Shown in pieces: positions 21,546 through 32,545 of a stretch of 64,000 bases of DNA. Positions within the stretch are counted from its first letter, which is position 1. Each line of letters begins with the position of its first letter. This DNA is from Nematopogon swammerdamellus (taxonomy: Eukaryota > Arthropoda > Insecta > Lepidoptera > Adelidae), in assembly GCA_946902875.1 (NCBI GenBank), contig OX336336.1, positions 26,925,558-26,989,557 of the forward strand. The letters are read 5' to 3'. Under the pieces are notes generated by a model. That model was not told the DNA's origin. It worked only from the letters and a program-made list of their open reading frames with translations, and ran no database searches. The position numbers were made by a program, and so were the translations under genes.

Positions 21546-21685
21546 AATAGAGTAGAATAGAATAGAAATGCCTGATTGCACACAAAAACACAAACATAAA
21601 TATAGAAGACAGAAGATAACATACAGAAGAGCAATATAAATTAACATTATTCACACAGAAATAAGAGGACAGAACGGTATGTAGC

Positions 21686-22073
21686 ACTGAACACTTGTTT
21701 AACTACACGAACCATTCATCTAGAAGTGGTCAACAGTCTATCTGCGGACTCCGCAATTATGAGTCTTAGAAGATTTATAGCCCGAAGGGGCTCGCCCACA
21801 AGAATATTATTTGACAACGGCACTTGTTTCGTCGGCGCTAATACCGAATTGGCCAAAATATATGCCGAAGCAGCTGTAAACTTTTCGACCAACGAAGGCA
21901 TTGAATGGAAATTCATTCCTCCTGCTGCTCCATTCATGGGCGGCGCCTGGGAAAGACTGGTGCGAAGCGTGAAATCTGCTCTTGCTATAACCTTAAAAGA
22001 AAGACACCCGAAAGAAGAAACCTTTACGACATTATTATTGGAGGTCGAAGCACTTATCAATTCGCGACCTTTA
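21686..22073 (+). pseudogene. BEL/Pao integrase fragment
   Basis: The frame reads TCLTTRTIHLEVVNSLSADS, then FDNGTCFVGANTEL (second catalytic Asp), then WKFIPPAAPFMGGAWERLVR, which supplies the catalytic Glu of a DDE integrase in BEL/Pao elements, and EVEALINSRPL. It has no stop codon to about 22073, where a foldback begins. Neither the rest of the element nor its LTRs are nearby. It is a different and less GC-rich lineage than the BEL at 57.6-64 kb. Confidence 0.85.
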
Positions 22074-22262
22074 TACCCTAATCACGAGATTACACCTACT
22101 ACGCTACGCACGCTACGCCGTGTACTCCGCATCATTTTGTATGGAGAAACGAAGTTCGTAAATCTATCACTAGAGGCGCTGCTCCGTTTCTCCATACAAA
22201 ATGATGCGGAGAACACGGCGTAGCGTGCGTAGCGTAGTAGGTGCAATCTCGTGATTAGGGTA
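22074..22262. mobile_element. foldback element, 78-bp arms
   Basis: Arms 22074-22151 and 22185-22262 are inverse repeats with very few mismatches (outer TACCCTAATCACGAG, inner TTTGTATGGAGAAACG). The 33-base loop is AAGTTCG...GCTC. It interrupts the BEL integrase reading frame and contains runs of TACGCTACGC. Confidence 0.85.
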
Positions 22263-22267
22263 GGTAC

Positions 22268-22342
22268 AGTAACAATTTGTAGGAAGGGACCTACAAATTG
22301 TGCGTGGAATCCGAACCACGGTCAGCCTAAAACGGTCGAGCG
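22268..22342 (-). mobile_element. SINE-1 head fragment
   Basis: Complement of TGTAGGTCCCTTCC and of the B-box region (GAATCCGAACCACGG), then CGGTCGAGCG. It sits between the foldback and the decayed receptor exon. Confidence 0.55.
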
Positions 22343-22414
22343 CAGCTGCTGCTGTGGAAGCAGATGAGGTGCCGGAGTGTCATCCAGTTTTTTACGTGTC
22401 AAATCATACATCAA

Positions 22415-22483
22415 CCCCATCACAGTGTAGGTGATTGGGTTGTTCGTGGCCCAACCACAAGCATATTATGTCCACCGCATGCT
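22415..22483 (-). pseudogene. decayed copy of the receptor TM7 exon
   Basis: After an acceptor-like CTGACAG the minus strand reads AGCATGCGGTGGACATA, ATGCTTGTGGTTGGGCCACG, then AACCCAATCACCTACACTGT. This matches the terminal exon (AGCACGTGGTGGATATCTG, GCTTGTGGTTGGGCTACG, AACCCCATCATCTACACGGT) with an extra base, a missing segment before the NPxxY-like NPITY, and substitutions. It cannot be read through. It is evidence that the TM7 exon was once duplicated. Confidence 0.7.
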
Positions 22484-22861
22484 CTGTCAGGCAATTTTTA
22501 TACACCACAATATTTATTCGCTGCAAAAAAGCGTCGCAGTAATAAAATATCGTGCGAGAGTAACATCCCTTTAATTTTAATATGTACGTATCAAGAGTTG
22601 CTATTCAGAAAGCACGCTGGCGTACGAAGTCGGCTGGATGCATACCACGAACCTTAGATTATTAATTTCACCCTATCTAGCTGTATCTAGCCATACCTTG
22701 ACAATTGGATTTTGTATCTTTAGATTTTTAATATGACTTATTACATTTATTTGTAATTATTTTTTCCGAATATTAATATTCAATGTACAGACTTTTTTGC
22801 ATCTACGATTTTATTATATATATATAGATAAACGTAAAGGAATTGTTTTTTATTTGACTTT

Positions 22862-23170
22862 ATATATGAAGTATCAAAATTGACGATGACGCTATACTCC
22901 AGATACAGGTAATGTAAATAGGCAGCGTGATCAGATTCTTGAGTATTCATGTTTATGCTGTAAATATTAATGTTCTTGTGAGCGATAGTATGGGTTAAAT
23001 TATTCTAAATTACTTTAATATAATACTTATAAGGTGGTACTAACAAAACATTGTGACTTGCGAAGTTTGTTTCTAAGTTCTTCTTCGCATTGAATTTAGA
23101 ACTGGCGGAATTTTCGACATGTCCAAGCGTAGGTTACCTACCTATGGAAGAAATTATACAATAAACAATA
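22862..23170 (+). repeat. dispersed repeat R1, copy 3
   Basis: Longest plus-strand copy, beginning GAAGTATCAAAATTGACGAT and ending AATTATACAATAAACAATA. It pairs with copy 1 over almost its whole length in inverted orientation. Confidence 0.75.
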
Positions 23171-23770
23171 CGAAAGATAAAGATCAAATAAATTGCTTTT
23201 ACTTAGATTTAGATTCGCTAGATATTTTCGGTTCGTTCATAATCGTGCATAAACTCTTCGCACTGATCGTGGATTTCCGAATATAACCCTTATCTTCGCC
23301 GAGTGCCTATATGCTTTCTAGATTACGAATATTTTCCTATTTTTATCCGTCCCTAGAGCCGTCTATATCTTGCCACTATCGCTAAAAAAATATCTCTAGT
23401 CTTTCTGACTTGCGTCCCTTGTAATAAGCCCCGAATTACCAATCTTTCGGTAGCGGTGAGGGGGGGGGGGGGAGGGTTTACCCCTCCCCCCATCCCTATT
23501 TTGAACCCCAAAAATCGTCCCTTAGGTGCGCCACTGAACTTTTAGGGAGTTGCGAACTATGTGGAATTTCGACATTAAAAAAAGTCGGCTTCAAAGTGAG
23601 TGTGTCTCGTTATAGCATTTACATTTTGGAATGTGTAATTACGTTGCTCAATATGACGGGGAAAAAATATACGAACGACGACGCTAAAAAAATCTAATTT
23701 TAAGTTTTGTATTTATTCTCGGAGGAAATAACAACCTTTTTACCCGACTGCGCAAAGCAAATAGAACGCT
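23171..23770. other. unassigned, with a G13 run
   Basis: No gene seen. A G13 tract with flanking GAGG lies at about 23460-23476. AAAAAGTCGGCTTC (23579) and ACCCGACTGCGCAAAGC (23742) are known-looking repeat tails. Confidence 0.35.
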
Positions 23771-23921
23771 ACCAAAACTTGTAGACCAATGGCATTAGTG
23801 TTAGTGATAATATGTACAAGTGTACGCGCTGAGTGCATATTAGTGTGCCGAGCACCGCAGTGGCGTTCACGCACACTAACTCACTAACTAACACTAATGC
23901 CATTGGTCTAAAAGTTTTGGT
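23771..23921. mobile_element. foldback element, about 35-bp arms
   Basis: ACCAAAACTTGTAGACCAAT...GTGTTAGT at 23771-23805 is mirrored by 23887-23921 with one or two mismatches. The interior has loose secondary symmetry. It is followed by a GTAT/GCAT microsatellite to 24000. Confidence 0.75.
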
Positions 23922-24477
23922 AGGGTAGTACGTATATATGCATGTATTTATGTATGTACGTATGTATGCATGTATGCATGTATGCATGTATGTATATATA
24001 TTTCTGTATCACGCCCTGTAGCCTAAACGTGGACTCGTCTTACTCGCGCGAGTATCATAGGGCTTGAAACATTTTTTTCAGAATTCAAAATGGCGGCCGT
24101 TATGCGCCATAATATTGTCAAAATTTCAAAATAAATGTCATATATTTATTGATATATCATGCTCGAAAAGGCGATTTTAAAGATGTGAGGTATATTGTGT
24201 TATGGAAATAACGCGAGTTAATTAAAAATAAAATAAATAATTAATAAAACCTGACTGCTAAAAAAATAAGGAAAGAAGGAAAGATCAATAGAACATTCTG
24301 TAGTCGGACCTGTAGAAGGATTCGAATAGACTGATAGCCCGACTGAAATTTCCTTGATTTCTCAATTTTTTTTAGCAGTCGCGTTTTATACGTCGCGTCC
24401 GTATACATAGAATGTACTCACAATGTTCTTAGGCTTAACGTCGTATTCATATCAAAATATTGTTTATTAAATGTACA

Positions 24478-24735
24478 TACACAATCATTAGAGATTACAA
24501 ACATAGCTAAGAACTATGATGCGTCGAGCGAGACTATGGGTGCTTGGAGTAAAGAGTCAAAAAATGTGTTCGGTCAATAGGTTCTAAATTATCGCAAATG
24601 TCAGGAGTACCTAACTGCGAAACATACCTCAGGCAACGGATATCTCTTGGTATCCAGCGTGGAAATACAGCGAGTGTTTTAGGTACCCTTCGTGGTCATT
24701 TCGGGGACAGATTAAACGAGATTTTTTATATATTA
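24478..24735 (+). pseudogene. transposon-derived coding remnant, family uncertain
   Basis: From about 24606 one frame reads VPNCETYLRQRISLGIQRGN then TASVLGTLRGHFGDRLNEIF to a stop at about 24737, with a less certain N-terminal part in a neighbouring frame. It looks like the end of a transposon polyprotein that I have seen in lepidopteran sequences but cannot name. It is broken by frameshifts, so not an active gene. Confidence 0.45.
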
Positions 24736-24784
24736 TAGTTTTTAGTTAATTGTCTATTATGTAATGGTATTTTTGCAGTTGAAT

Positions 24785-24955
24785 AAATAAATTCATTCCA
24801 CCATCCAGATTAAACCAGCGTTCTAATAAAAAAAAACCACATTCAAATCGGTTCATCCGTTTGGGAGCTACGATGCCACAGACAGACAACCCCATACTCA
24901 CATACACACACACGTTAAACTTATAAAACCCCTATTTCTGCGTCGGGGGTTAAAA
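24785..24955 (-). repeat. dispersed repeat CCCCGACGCA...GATGGACCGATT family
   Basis: ACATTCAAATCGGTTCATCC, GGAGCTACGATGCCACAGAC and TGCGTCGGGGGTTAAA match the reverse complement of 27128-27290. A 40-base end also lies at 31985-32030. Probably a LINE 3' UTR. Confidence 0.6.
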
Positions 24956-25523
24956 AAGAGCATTGAGTGCTATATTGTTACACTATATAAGAAGTACTCA
25001 ACTGAATTCATAAATTTATATTATTGTATATTGTTTATTAAGCATTCATTAGACAGCATGACTGTACTCGAATTTGTTACAATTTGTTCTATCCGATTCG
25101 ATTACACCCACGAAGAAGAACCGGTAAGAAACTTCGCAGGGTTTTTGTTTTTTTCATAGTCATTTTTACAATCATTTAGTGACTATCCACATAATAACAC
25201 CGCCTACAGTCGATTGAAAATACAGCTTGAGAGCAAGATCAAAAACAGATTTTGGTTTTGTTTTTGAAGTTCTGACTGGAAGGACTTAATTAAGTGGATC
25301 AGGTGTAAAGAGCCTTTGTAAAATTTTTGATACGTCATTTGTATCAACTCAATAATGTTAGTAATAAGTATACATACTACAATGTAGTATTGTCAAATAA
25401 GAATAAAAAAATAATAATAAAAATATTATGATACTTGAAGTATCAAGTTGTCAATCGGTTAGTAAATAAATTTGGGTACAAATAGTACCTAGTCATGCGC
25501 TAACTAATTATGCAGTCAGAACC

Positions 25524-25760
25524 TCAAGATATAGTCCTGTCGGCGAATGCCTCTTTAACAGTATAGTAGGCTTTCTTTACAAGAATTGATTTGATATGTT
25601 TCTTAAACAAAGTATCATTTAAATTTTTTACCTCTTCTGGTATTTTATTATACAATCTAACACTGTTGCAAACAAAACTTTTCGACATTTTAGATGACCT
25701 ATGCTTCGTAATTAGAACATTATTTTTATGCCTTGTATCATGCTGGTGCATATCAGAGTG
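25524..25760 (-). pseudogene. LINE reverse transcriptase C-terminus
   Basis: The minus-strand reading SFVCNSVRLYNKIPEEVKNL then FKKHIKSILVKKAYYTVKEA is the C-terminal tail typical of Jockey/CR1-group LINE ORF2. The upstream domains are missing, so it is a 5'-truncated copy. It ends at a stop at 25524. Confidence 0.75.
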
Positions 25761-25774
25761 AAGCGTAGCATCCT

Positions 25775-26147
25775 GTATATATTATACTACCTTTTGCACG
25801 CGGCTTCGCTCGCGTGAAATTCGTATTTAAAAGAAGAAATTAAGTAAGCCCGCTACCGTACCTTTAGTTCGGCGCACGGAACAATTCGGTTGTTATGTGA
25901 GATGAGAGAACCGGAACTTAATTTTATTTAGACTATCCTGTGGCTCGTATGTGCTTGTGCTAAGTTTCATCGAATTAGGATGATCGGTGTAAGAATTATG
26001 GAGGAACATACATACAGAAAAGATTTCTAAAAATCGTCAATTTAGTTCAGTATCACACATACAGTCTACAAACGCAATATCTCATAAAACAAATTAATTT
26101 ACTCCATTACCATCCCTTACAGATTTATTATTAGTATTTTATTAGTA
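25775..26147 (-). mobile_element. Helitron-like non-autonomous element, copy 2
   Basis: Inverted copy of 18040-18432: CGCGGCTTCGCTCGCGTG near its 3' end (25800), then the complements of CGGTAGCGGGCTTAC and GATGGTAATGGAGTAAAT. Confidence 0.6.
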
Positions 26148-26960
26148 TTAATGATATGACATGGTATTCAAGGAAGAAAGGTCTAAAAACTTTATAAACG
26201 GCTACGGTGTAAAATATAACACGTGGTGTGCCGTCCATGTTCATTCAAATGAGATACTCCCCAACTGTGCCTGGCGTGCGAGTAAGCACATTCGCTTAGG
26301 GTTCTTGGTGTACCGAACTTTACCAACAACTGATTTTCATGTAATACGCTAGGGATTCGAGGGACACCTGAACGGAGCGACGACTCTGTTAGCAATTTCC
26401 TGACTATGAAGTTGATTTATAACTTAAACTAAGTTATAAATCACATAACATCACCTCAGGGAATTTTCACATTTCACTTTTAACGTAATTTAACGTCCTT
26501 ATAAATAGTTGTGTCTCTCGTGGGAATGTAAAAAACATACATATTTAACTGTGTGTAAAATAAACCCTGACAAAACTTAGCAAAATTTTCTGAATCCCCA
26601 ACTATGTTAAATATAACCATTTTCATATGGTTGTTATTTTTTAATACGAAAATAGGTCCCAACCAAACGATTCGTCAGTGGAGTTAATTTTCACCAATGA
26701 GATAAATGGGGGCGCCCTGGCCGTCAAGTGCGCCCACGCGTACCCCTTATCTGGAGCCTGCGTACCTCTGGGGGTACGCGTACCACTATTTGGGTACCGC
26801 TGCCCTACACGTCCGACTACGGTATTATCTACAGATCTTTTTTTGTTTCGGTTTCGGTAATCGGTTTCTTTTTAATTTAAATTTTATTATTTCTTGATCT
26901 AAAAACCACAGTGTACATTTACTGCATTTTTATTTTGATCGTCTCACAACAATAACCACA

Positions 26961-27967
26961 GGACAGCGCAGCTGCTCGCGCCGGCACGCTACTAGAAGCG
27001 AAAGTAATAATAATTCGCGTGCCGAAAGTCGGTCGCGGCTGCATACAGCTCGGCCGTGCTCGGCCGACAGCGCTCAGTCGGTCTCCGAGCGTCATGGGTG
27101 CATCATATCATATTTTATATTATCTTTAACCCCGACGCAAAAAGAGGGGTGTTATAAGTTTAACGTTTGTGTGTAAGGGTGTGTCTGTCTGTGGCATCGT
27201 AGCTGTCAAACGGATGGACCGATTTGAATGCGGTTTTTTTATTTATTAGAAAGCAGGTTTAAGCGGGATGGTTCTAAGCCATGTTTGTAATCTAGTAATC
27301 GAGTAATAAAAAAATTAATTATCGTTAAATTACAAATTAAAAAAAAAACGCCCGGACCCTTAAAACGTCAAAAATAATTTCTGTTTAACTAATTAGGAGG
27401 AGTCGGGGACCGCTAAGTAAAATAAAATATAAAACTTAGAGCTGCGCGGGTATTTACTTGTAGCGGTCCCCTGATTCCTCTAATTTACTTAGCGGACCCC
27501 CGACTCCTCTAGGTAAGTAAACGAAAGAGTCGGGGGTTTTATATGTAGAAAACTTATTTAATGTTATTACTTTACAATTAGGCCACCTGTGCAAAAGTAT
27601 GAATCAATGTACTAGTATGTATAGACAAAAATATATAAAAAAAACGTAGACAGACTAGGACTTTCATTCGGAGCACAAAACCTCAACAATTTTTAATAAA
27701 TATACAATAAAACGGTATTAAACGCCTACCTATGGTATGTTACGCCAGAATTTTGTTTGGTCACCTTTTCACTGCGATTATTGCACGTAATTATTGCGCA
27801 GCGCGGCATATTTTCTACAAAATTTGATATTATGCACCAATGACGCGCGGAGACCGACTGAGCGCTGTCGGCCGAGCTGTATGCAGCCGCGACCGACTTT
27901 CGGCAAGCCAATTATTATTATTACTTTCGCTTCTAGTAGCGGGCCGGCGCGCGCTGCCTCACTGTTC
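26961..27967. mobile_element. 1-kb element with about 150-bp inverted arms
   Basis: 26961-27118 and 27826-27967 are inverse copies sharing GCTACTAGAAGCGAAAGTAA, CCGAAAGTCGGTCGCGGCTG and GACAGCGCTCAGTCGGTCTC. The left arm has an extra CGTGCTCGGCCGA repeat. The interior holds the 27128-27290 repeat and a short inverted pair GAGTCGGGG(A/G)...CCCCGACTC at 27380-27540. There is no transposase. Confidence 0.7.
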
Positions 27968-28214
27968 TATGTCGGGCCCATTCAGCAGGATGAATAGCCA
28001 AGCTTTGCAATCGCGGGAGCATATATATATAAGCCGTCACGGGAAATTGAACCCTATTCCCGCCGCGCGAGAGTCCATAATGATGCTAGATTGTGCTGGG
28101 AGATTTCTGAAATTAGCCTTTGTTCTGCATTTTAACAGTCGTTAAGCATTATTATGAGTATCACGTTTTAGATAGGTATTTGCGCAATATTATCTGCGGT
28201 AACTGCTCAATGAC

Positions 28215-28510
28215 TTTATTGCCAGTACCAGACGGACAGACAGACGGATGGACAGATAGACGGCGTACGCTTAGTAATAGGGTCCCGTACCGGATACGGA
28301 ACCCTAAAAATCTCTGTGTAATGTTTCGTGGAGCTATAAAGCATTTTCTATACTATTATATTCTATTCTAAACCGTCCGGTTTAGAATAGAATATAATAG
28401 TAGGGCTGTATCTCTTGAACCGTAATAGGTAGCCCGTTGAAATTTTCACAGAATATGTGATATTATGGCCGATATAACAACAAATAAGAAAAATAAGAAA
28501 ACTTTACTTT
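28215..28510. repeat. two GGCCAAGTGCGAGTC-family fragments head to head
   Basis: The plus-strand fragment 28215-28310 ends ACGGAACCCTAAAAA. The minus-strand fragment 28390-28510 begins GGCTGTATCTCTTGAACC. Between them, 28350-28405 is a 24-bp-arm palindrome (TTATATTCTATTCTAAACC and its complement). Confidence 0.65.
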
Positions 28511-28899
28511 TTACTTTACTTTTTACAGGATAATGTGTTTATCAGCCTATGTATGTATGTATGTATGTATGTATGTATGTATGTTTGTTCCTTTGTGGCA
28601 CTCTAGAGACCAAACGCGTGGGCCGATTTTGATTATTCTTACGTCAATCGATTTATCTTAATCTTGCGAGTGTCACTAAAGACATGGCAGTAATCAAAAT
28701 TAAATATGGCGACAATTAGGTGCCATATTGTTAACAAGAAAAAAATGAAAGTTGGCTAACTATGTTAAGTGGGGTATCGTTGAATAGGTATTTGAAAATC
28801 ATCTTTAGGTCCTCTTATCATTTTTCATTTCGAATGACCATTTAGGATCTATAACGATTTAAAGTTGGTTAGCAACCATTCTCACTTCCTTACCTATAA

Positions 28900-29137
28900 T
28901 AAAATCCAACGTCTGCTTTCTGTCTGAGTGTCTGAGTGTCTGAGTGTCTGAGTGTATGTCTGTCTGTCCGCTTATAACTCGAGAACCACTGAACCGATTT
29001 TAATAAAACAAAATTCTACGGATAGCTTGATTCTTCCCATCAACTATAGGCTACTTACTATCACGCTAAATAGCTTATGAGGTTAGCAGTGAAGTGAAAT
29101 ATGAGAGCGGGCGGAGCCGCGGGCACAGCTAGTAACT
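28900..29137 (+). mobile_element. Helitron-like element, family 2, copy 1
   Basis: TATAATAAAATCCAACGTCT, repeated GAGTGTCT words, ACTCGAGAACCACTGAACC, TATGGGC-free middle, and end GCGGAGCCGCGGGCACAGCT then AGTA: a GC hairpin followed by CTAGT. A near-identical copy is 49283-49512. A Helitron-like end is my interpretation. Confidence 0.55.
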
Positions 29138-29624
29138 TATAATAATAGAGCTGTGATAAAGTTCTTATTATACAGGGTGCTCGGCACATCGACCGAAATT
29201 TTTTTGTAGGTAAGTGGGGTCATTTGCAACGTTTTGACTTATCATACCTTTTGTCAGGTGTCACGTGGTATCGAGATACGATTTTTTTATTTTATTTTTT
29301 AAAATTACCAAAATTGTCGTTCTATTCTGGTCTCTGTCCCTAATTTTACCCACATAGTGAATTATTTGTATGGCATGTGGAAAGCCATACCGTACCGTTG
29401 GAAAGGGCATAAACTAGCAAACTATTTAAAAGAATACGAAGCTGTCAATTGCTGTCAGTTTTTAATTAAACGGTTTTATTTAGCTTGACTCCGTATATTT
29501 GTTTCTATCTTTGTTTCAAATCTTGCGACAACTTTTTCAACTACTTCTACTGAACCGATTTTTATGAAACTTTGCACACACATTGAGTTCTCGTGACAAT
29601 ACAATATTATGATAATTTCAACTT

Positions 29625-31160
29625 GGTAACGAGGGTCTGATGATGGAGTCAGGAGGTGGACAGTGGAACTCTTCAACCGTTACTAGTAACCTCCTCGAGT
29701 TTGGGCTCTTATGGTTGGTTTGGACGAGTGTCCCAAACTTCTACCAATACACTTGGTGACGATGGTCTGATGATGGAGTCAGGAGGTGTACAGTGGAACT
29801 CTTCAACCGTTACTAGTAACCCCCTCGAGTTTGGGCTCTTAAGGTTGGTTTGGACGAGTGTCCCATACTTCTACCAATACACTTGGTGACGAGGGTCTGA
29901 TGATGGAGTCAGGAGGTGTACAGTGGAACTCTTCAACCGTTACTAGTAACCCCCTCGAGTTTGGGCTCATTTGGTTTGTTTGGACGAGTGTCCCGTACTT
30001 CTATAAATACAGTTGGTGATGAGGGTCTGATGATGGAGTCTGGAGGTGTACAGTGGAACTCTTCAACCGTTACTAGTAACCCCCTCGAGTTTGGGCTCAT
30101 TTGGTTGGTTTGGACGAGTGTCCCATACTTCTACCAATACACTTGGTGACGAGGGTCTGATGATGGAGTCAGGAGGTGTACAGTGGAACTCTTCAACCGT
30201 TACTAGTAACCCCCTCGAGTTTGGGCTCATTTGGTTTGTTTGGACGAGTGTCCCGTACTTCTATCAATACACTTGGTGATGAGGGTCTGATGATGGAGTC
30301 TGGAGGTGTACAGTGGAACTCTTCAACCGTTACTAGTAGCCCCCTCGAGTTTGGGCTCATTTGGTTTGTATGGACGAGTGTCCCATACTTCTACCAATAC
30401 ACTTGGTGACGAGGGTCTGATGATGGAGTCAGGAGGTATACAGTGGAACTCTTCAACCGTTACTAGTAACCCCATCGAGTTTCGGCTCATATGGTTGGTT
30501 TGGACGAGTGTCCCATATTTCTACCAAGACACTTGGTGACGAGGGTCTGATGATGGAGTCAGGAGGTGTACAGTGGAACTCGTCAACCGTAACTAGTAAC
30601 CTCCTCGAGTTTGGGCTCATGTGGTTGGTTTGGACGAGTGTCCCATACTTCTACCAAGACACTTGGTGACGAGGATCTGATGATGGAGTCCGGAGGTGTT
30701 CAGTGGAACTCTTCAACCGTTACTAGTAACCCCCTCGAGTTTGGGCTCATTTGGTTGGTTTCGACGAGTGTCCCATACTTCTACCAATACACTTGGTGAC
30801 GCAGGGTCTGATGATGGAGTCAGGAGGTGTACAGTGGAACTCTTCAACCGTTACTAGTACCCCCTCGAGTTTGGGCTCATTTGGTTTGTTTGGACGAGTG
30901 TCCCATACTTCTACCAATACACTTGGTGACGAGGGTCTGATGATGGAGTCAGGAGGTGTATAGTGGAACTCTTCAACCGTTACTAGTAACCCCCTCGAGT
31001 TTGGGCTCATTTGGTTGGTTTGGACAAGTGTCCCATACTTCTACCAATACACTTGGTGACGAGGGTCTGATGATGGAATCAGGAGGTGTACAGTGGAACT
31101 CTTCAGCCGTTACTAGTAACCCCCTCGAGTTTGGGCTCATTTGGTTTGTTTGGACGAGTG
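29625..31160. repeat. 130-bp tandem array, about 12 units
   Basis: The unit runs GGTCTGATGATGGAGTCAGG, TGGAACTCTTCAACCGTTAC, TAGTAACCCCCTCGAGTTTG, TTGGACGAGTGTCCC and CTACCAATACACTTGGTGA. Copies recur every 130 bases from 29630, with small indels at about 30805 and 30861. Short plus-strand frames of 77 residues in each unit are period artefacts. It runs directly into a helicase remnant. Confidence 0.9.
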
Positions 31161-31162
31161 TC

Positions 31163-31575
31163 CCATACTTGTCGAACGCAAATGTATGAATGAAATAGAC
31201 ATACCATCTGTTCAAATTGATTTTGAAAGGGACGGCGTACACCTTATCCATCCAAAAGCCATACAGTTTCCAGTAAAGTTTAATAATGGAACAGCTGAGA
31301 GACGGATGTTACCGATAATTTTGTCATGGGCCTCCACTGTCCATAAAATGCAGGGCAGTACTGTTGACCATGCTGTCGTGTATTTGGGCTCCAGACTATT
31401 TGAGGAGGGTCAAGCGTATGTTGCATTGAGTTGCGTAAAGTCTTTAGAAGGGCTATGTATTGAGGAGCTTGATTGTGAGAAATTGACAGGTAAGAAACCG
31501 TGCAACAAAGATGCAATGAGAGAGTTGGAAAGGATGAGGAGTTTGCGTAATGATACGAGCCAAAAATCAAACTAA
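31163..31575 (+). pseudogene. Helitron/PIF1-type helicase, C-terminal end
   Basis: The plus frame gives [20 protein letters not shown], then VVYLG and [19 protein letters not shown]. These are the late motifs of PIF1-superfamily helicases (HKxQG and [10 protein letters not shown]) that form the C-terminus of Helitron Rep-Hel proteins. In the last motif Arg is Cys (SCVKS). The frame stops at 31575 after a basic tail. Everything upstream is replaced by the 130-bp array, whose final unit fuses to the frame at about 31163. A host PIF1 pseudogene is the alternative. The transposon reading is favoured by the surroundings. Confidence 0.75.
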
Positions 31576-32063
31576 AAACGAGTAAATAAAAAAATAGGTA
31601 AAAAAACTTTTAAGTTAAACGGTTTTATTTAAAAAAAACTAGAAACAAAAAATCTGCTCTACAAAAAACTAGAAAATAATAAGGACACAAACCTGGGCCT
31701 TCTTAAGATTTTACGTCTGGGTAAGAAATCGTGCAGTGCTGTCTTCTCATGTCGGATGCCAAAGGGCACTTTGTGTCGCTGCGTCATCGGAATCAGTAAT
31801 AAATTGAGACTTTTAACAGACTAATATAAAAACGTGGGGCGTATAATATGTGTAATAACATGCGCCCCATTTCCTTTTAGGTTTCCTTTAAAGTGTATAA
31901 TAGAAGAATAAGGTAATAATTATATTATATATATTATACCTATATTAAAATTCTTCGAAATATAAATGAAAGCTATATATACTCACAAGTTAAACTTATA
32001 ACACCCCTTTTTTCGTCGGGGGTTAATAAAATAGTGATTTCTTCCAGTGTACAGCAGACTCAC
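31576..32063. other. AT-rich intron sequence
   Basis: No gene seen. 31610-31630 repeats TTAAACGGTTTTATTTA, which also precedes the 130-bp array (29467), so both may border one element. 31985-32030 is a fragment of the CCCCGACGCA repeat. Confidence 0.35.
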
Positions 32064-32233
32064 CAGGTACAATACAGCTCGGGCACGACGCGAACAGAAT
32101 GTTGAGCAGGAAGAACGGCGCCCAACACAGCACGAACGTGAAGAACACCAGCCCGAGCACCTTGGTCGCCTTCTGCTCGTTCGCGACGGCGTTCGCGGAC
32201 ATTGATCGGCCCTTCTTGCGGTTCGCTAGGAAC
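32064..32233 (-). CDS. 5-HT2-like amine receptor, TM6 exon
   Basis: Minus-strand exon with acceptor GGTTGCAG and donor GTGAGT. It starts phase 2 and ends phase 1, and joins in frame to 40548 upstream and 21226 downstream. It encodes the end of intracellular loop 3 ([10 protein letters not shown]), then [20 protein letters not shown], i.e. the cytoplasmic start of TM6 through the conserved CWxP motif (CWAPFF), then [12 protein letters not shown] of extracellular loop 3. The NEQKA-KVLG-VFF string is characteristic of 5-HT2 receptors, which couple serotonin binding to Gq signalling. I infer that class, not a named orthologue. The exon is intact, with no stop or frameshift. Confidence 0.85.
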
Positions 32234-32262
32234 CTGCAACCAATTGTACATGTTTTACCGAA

Positions 32263-32545
32263 TTTTTTTTTTTTTTTATGGAAACTGACACGATTGGCTA
32301 CCTCATCTACAACAACCGTGATGTCAGCCCATAACACCGGGTGAACTTGGTGCCACGTCAGTGCTTCCCTTCGGTCGTGCCGGCTACACTGAACTGGACG
32401 GAAAACACAAACTATTTACATAGCCGTTTCGAACGACCTTTCATTCAGTGCGGTGGTACCAACCCGGGCGGGTTAAACCCTACCACCTAGTAATATAAGA
32501 AGGGAGTCATATCCCTTAGTCACCTTTTAGGACATACACGGGATA
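32263..32545 (-). mobile_element. SINE-1 with truncated head B
   Basis: T13 run followed by the complement of the full body and of GACTCCCTTC and GTCCTAAAAGGTGACTAAGG. It ends near ACACGGGATATAAGG before the terminal GGCCGG box. It sits 30 bases upstream of the TM6 exon in gene sense. Confidence 0.8.

Noticed and set aside
31163..31575. Intact host PIF1 helicase gene
   Set aside because: Only the last two motifs are present, one conserved Arg is changed, and upstream motifs are replaced by a tandem array.
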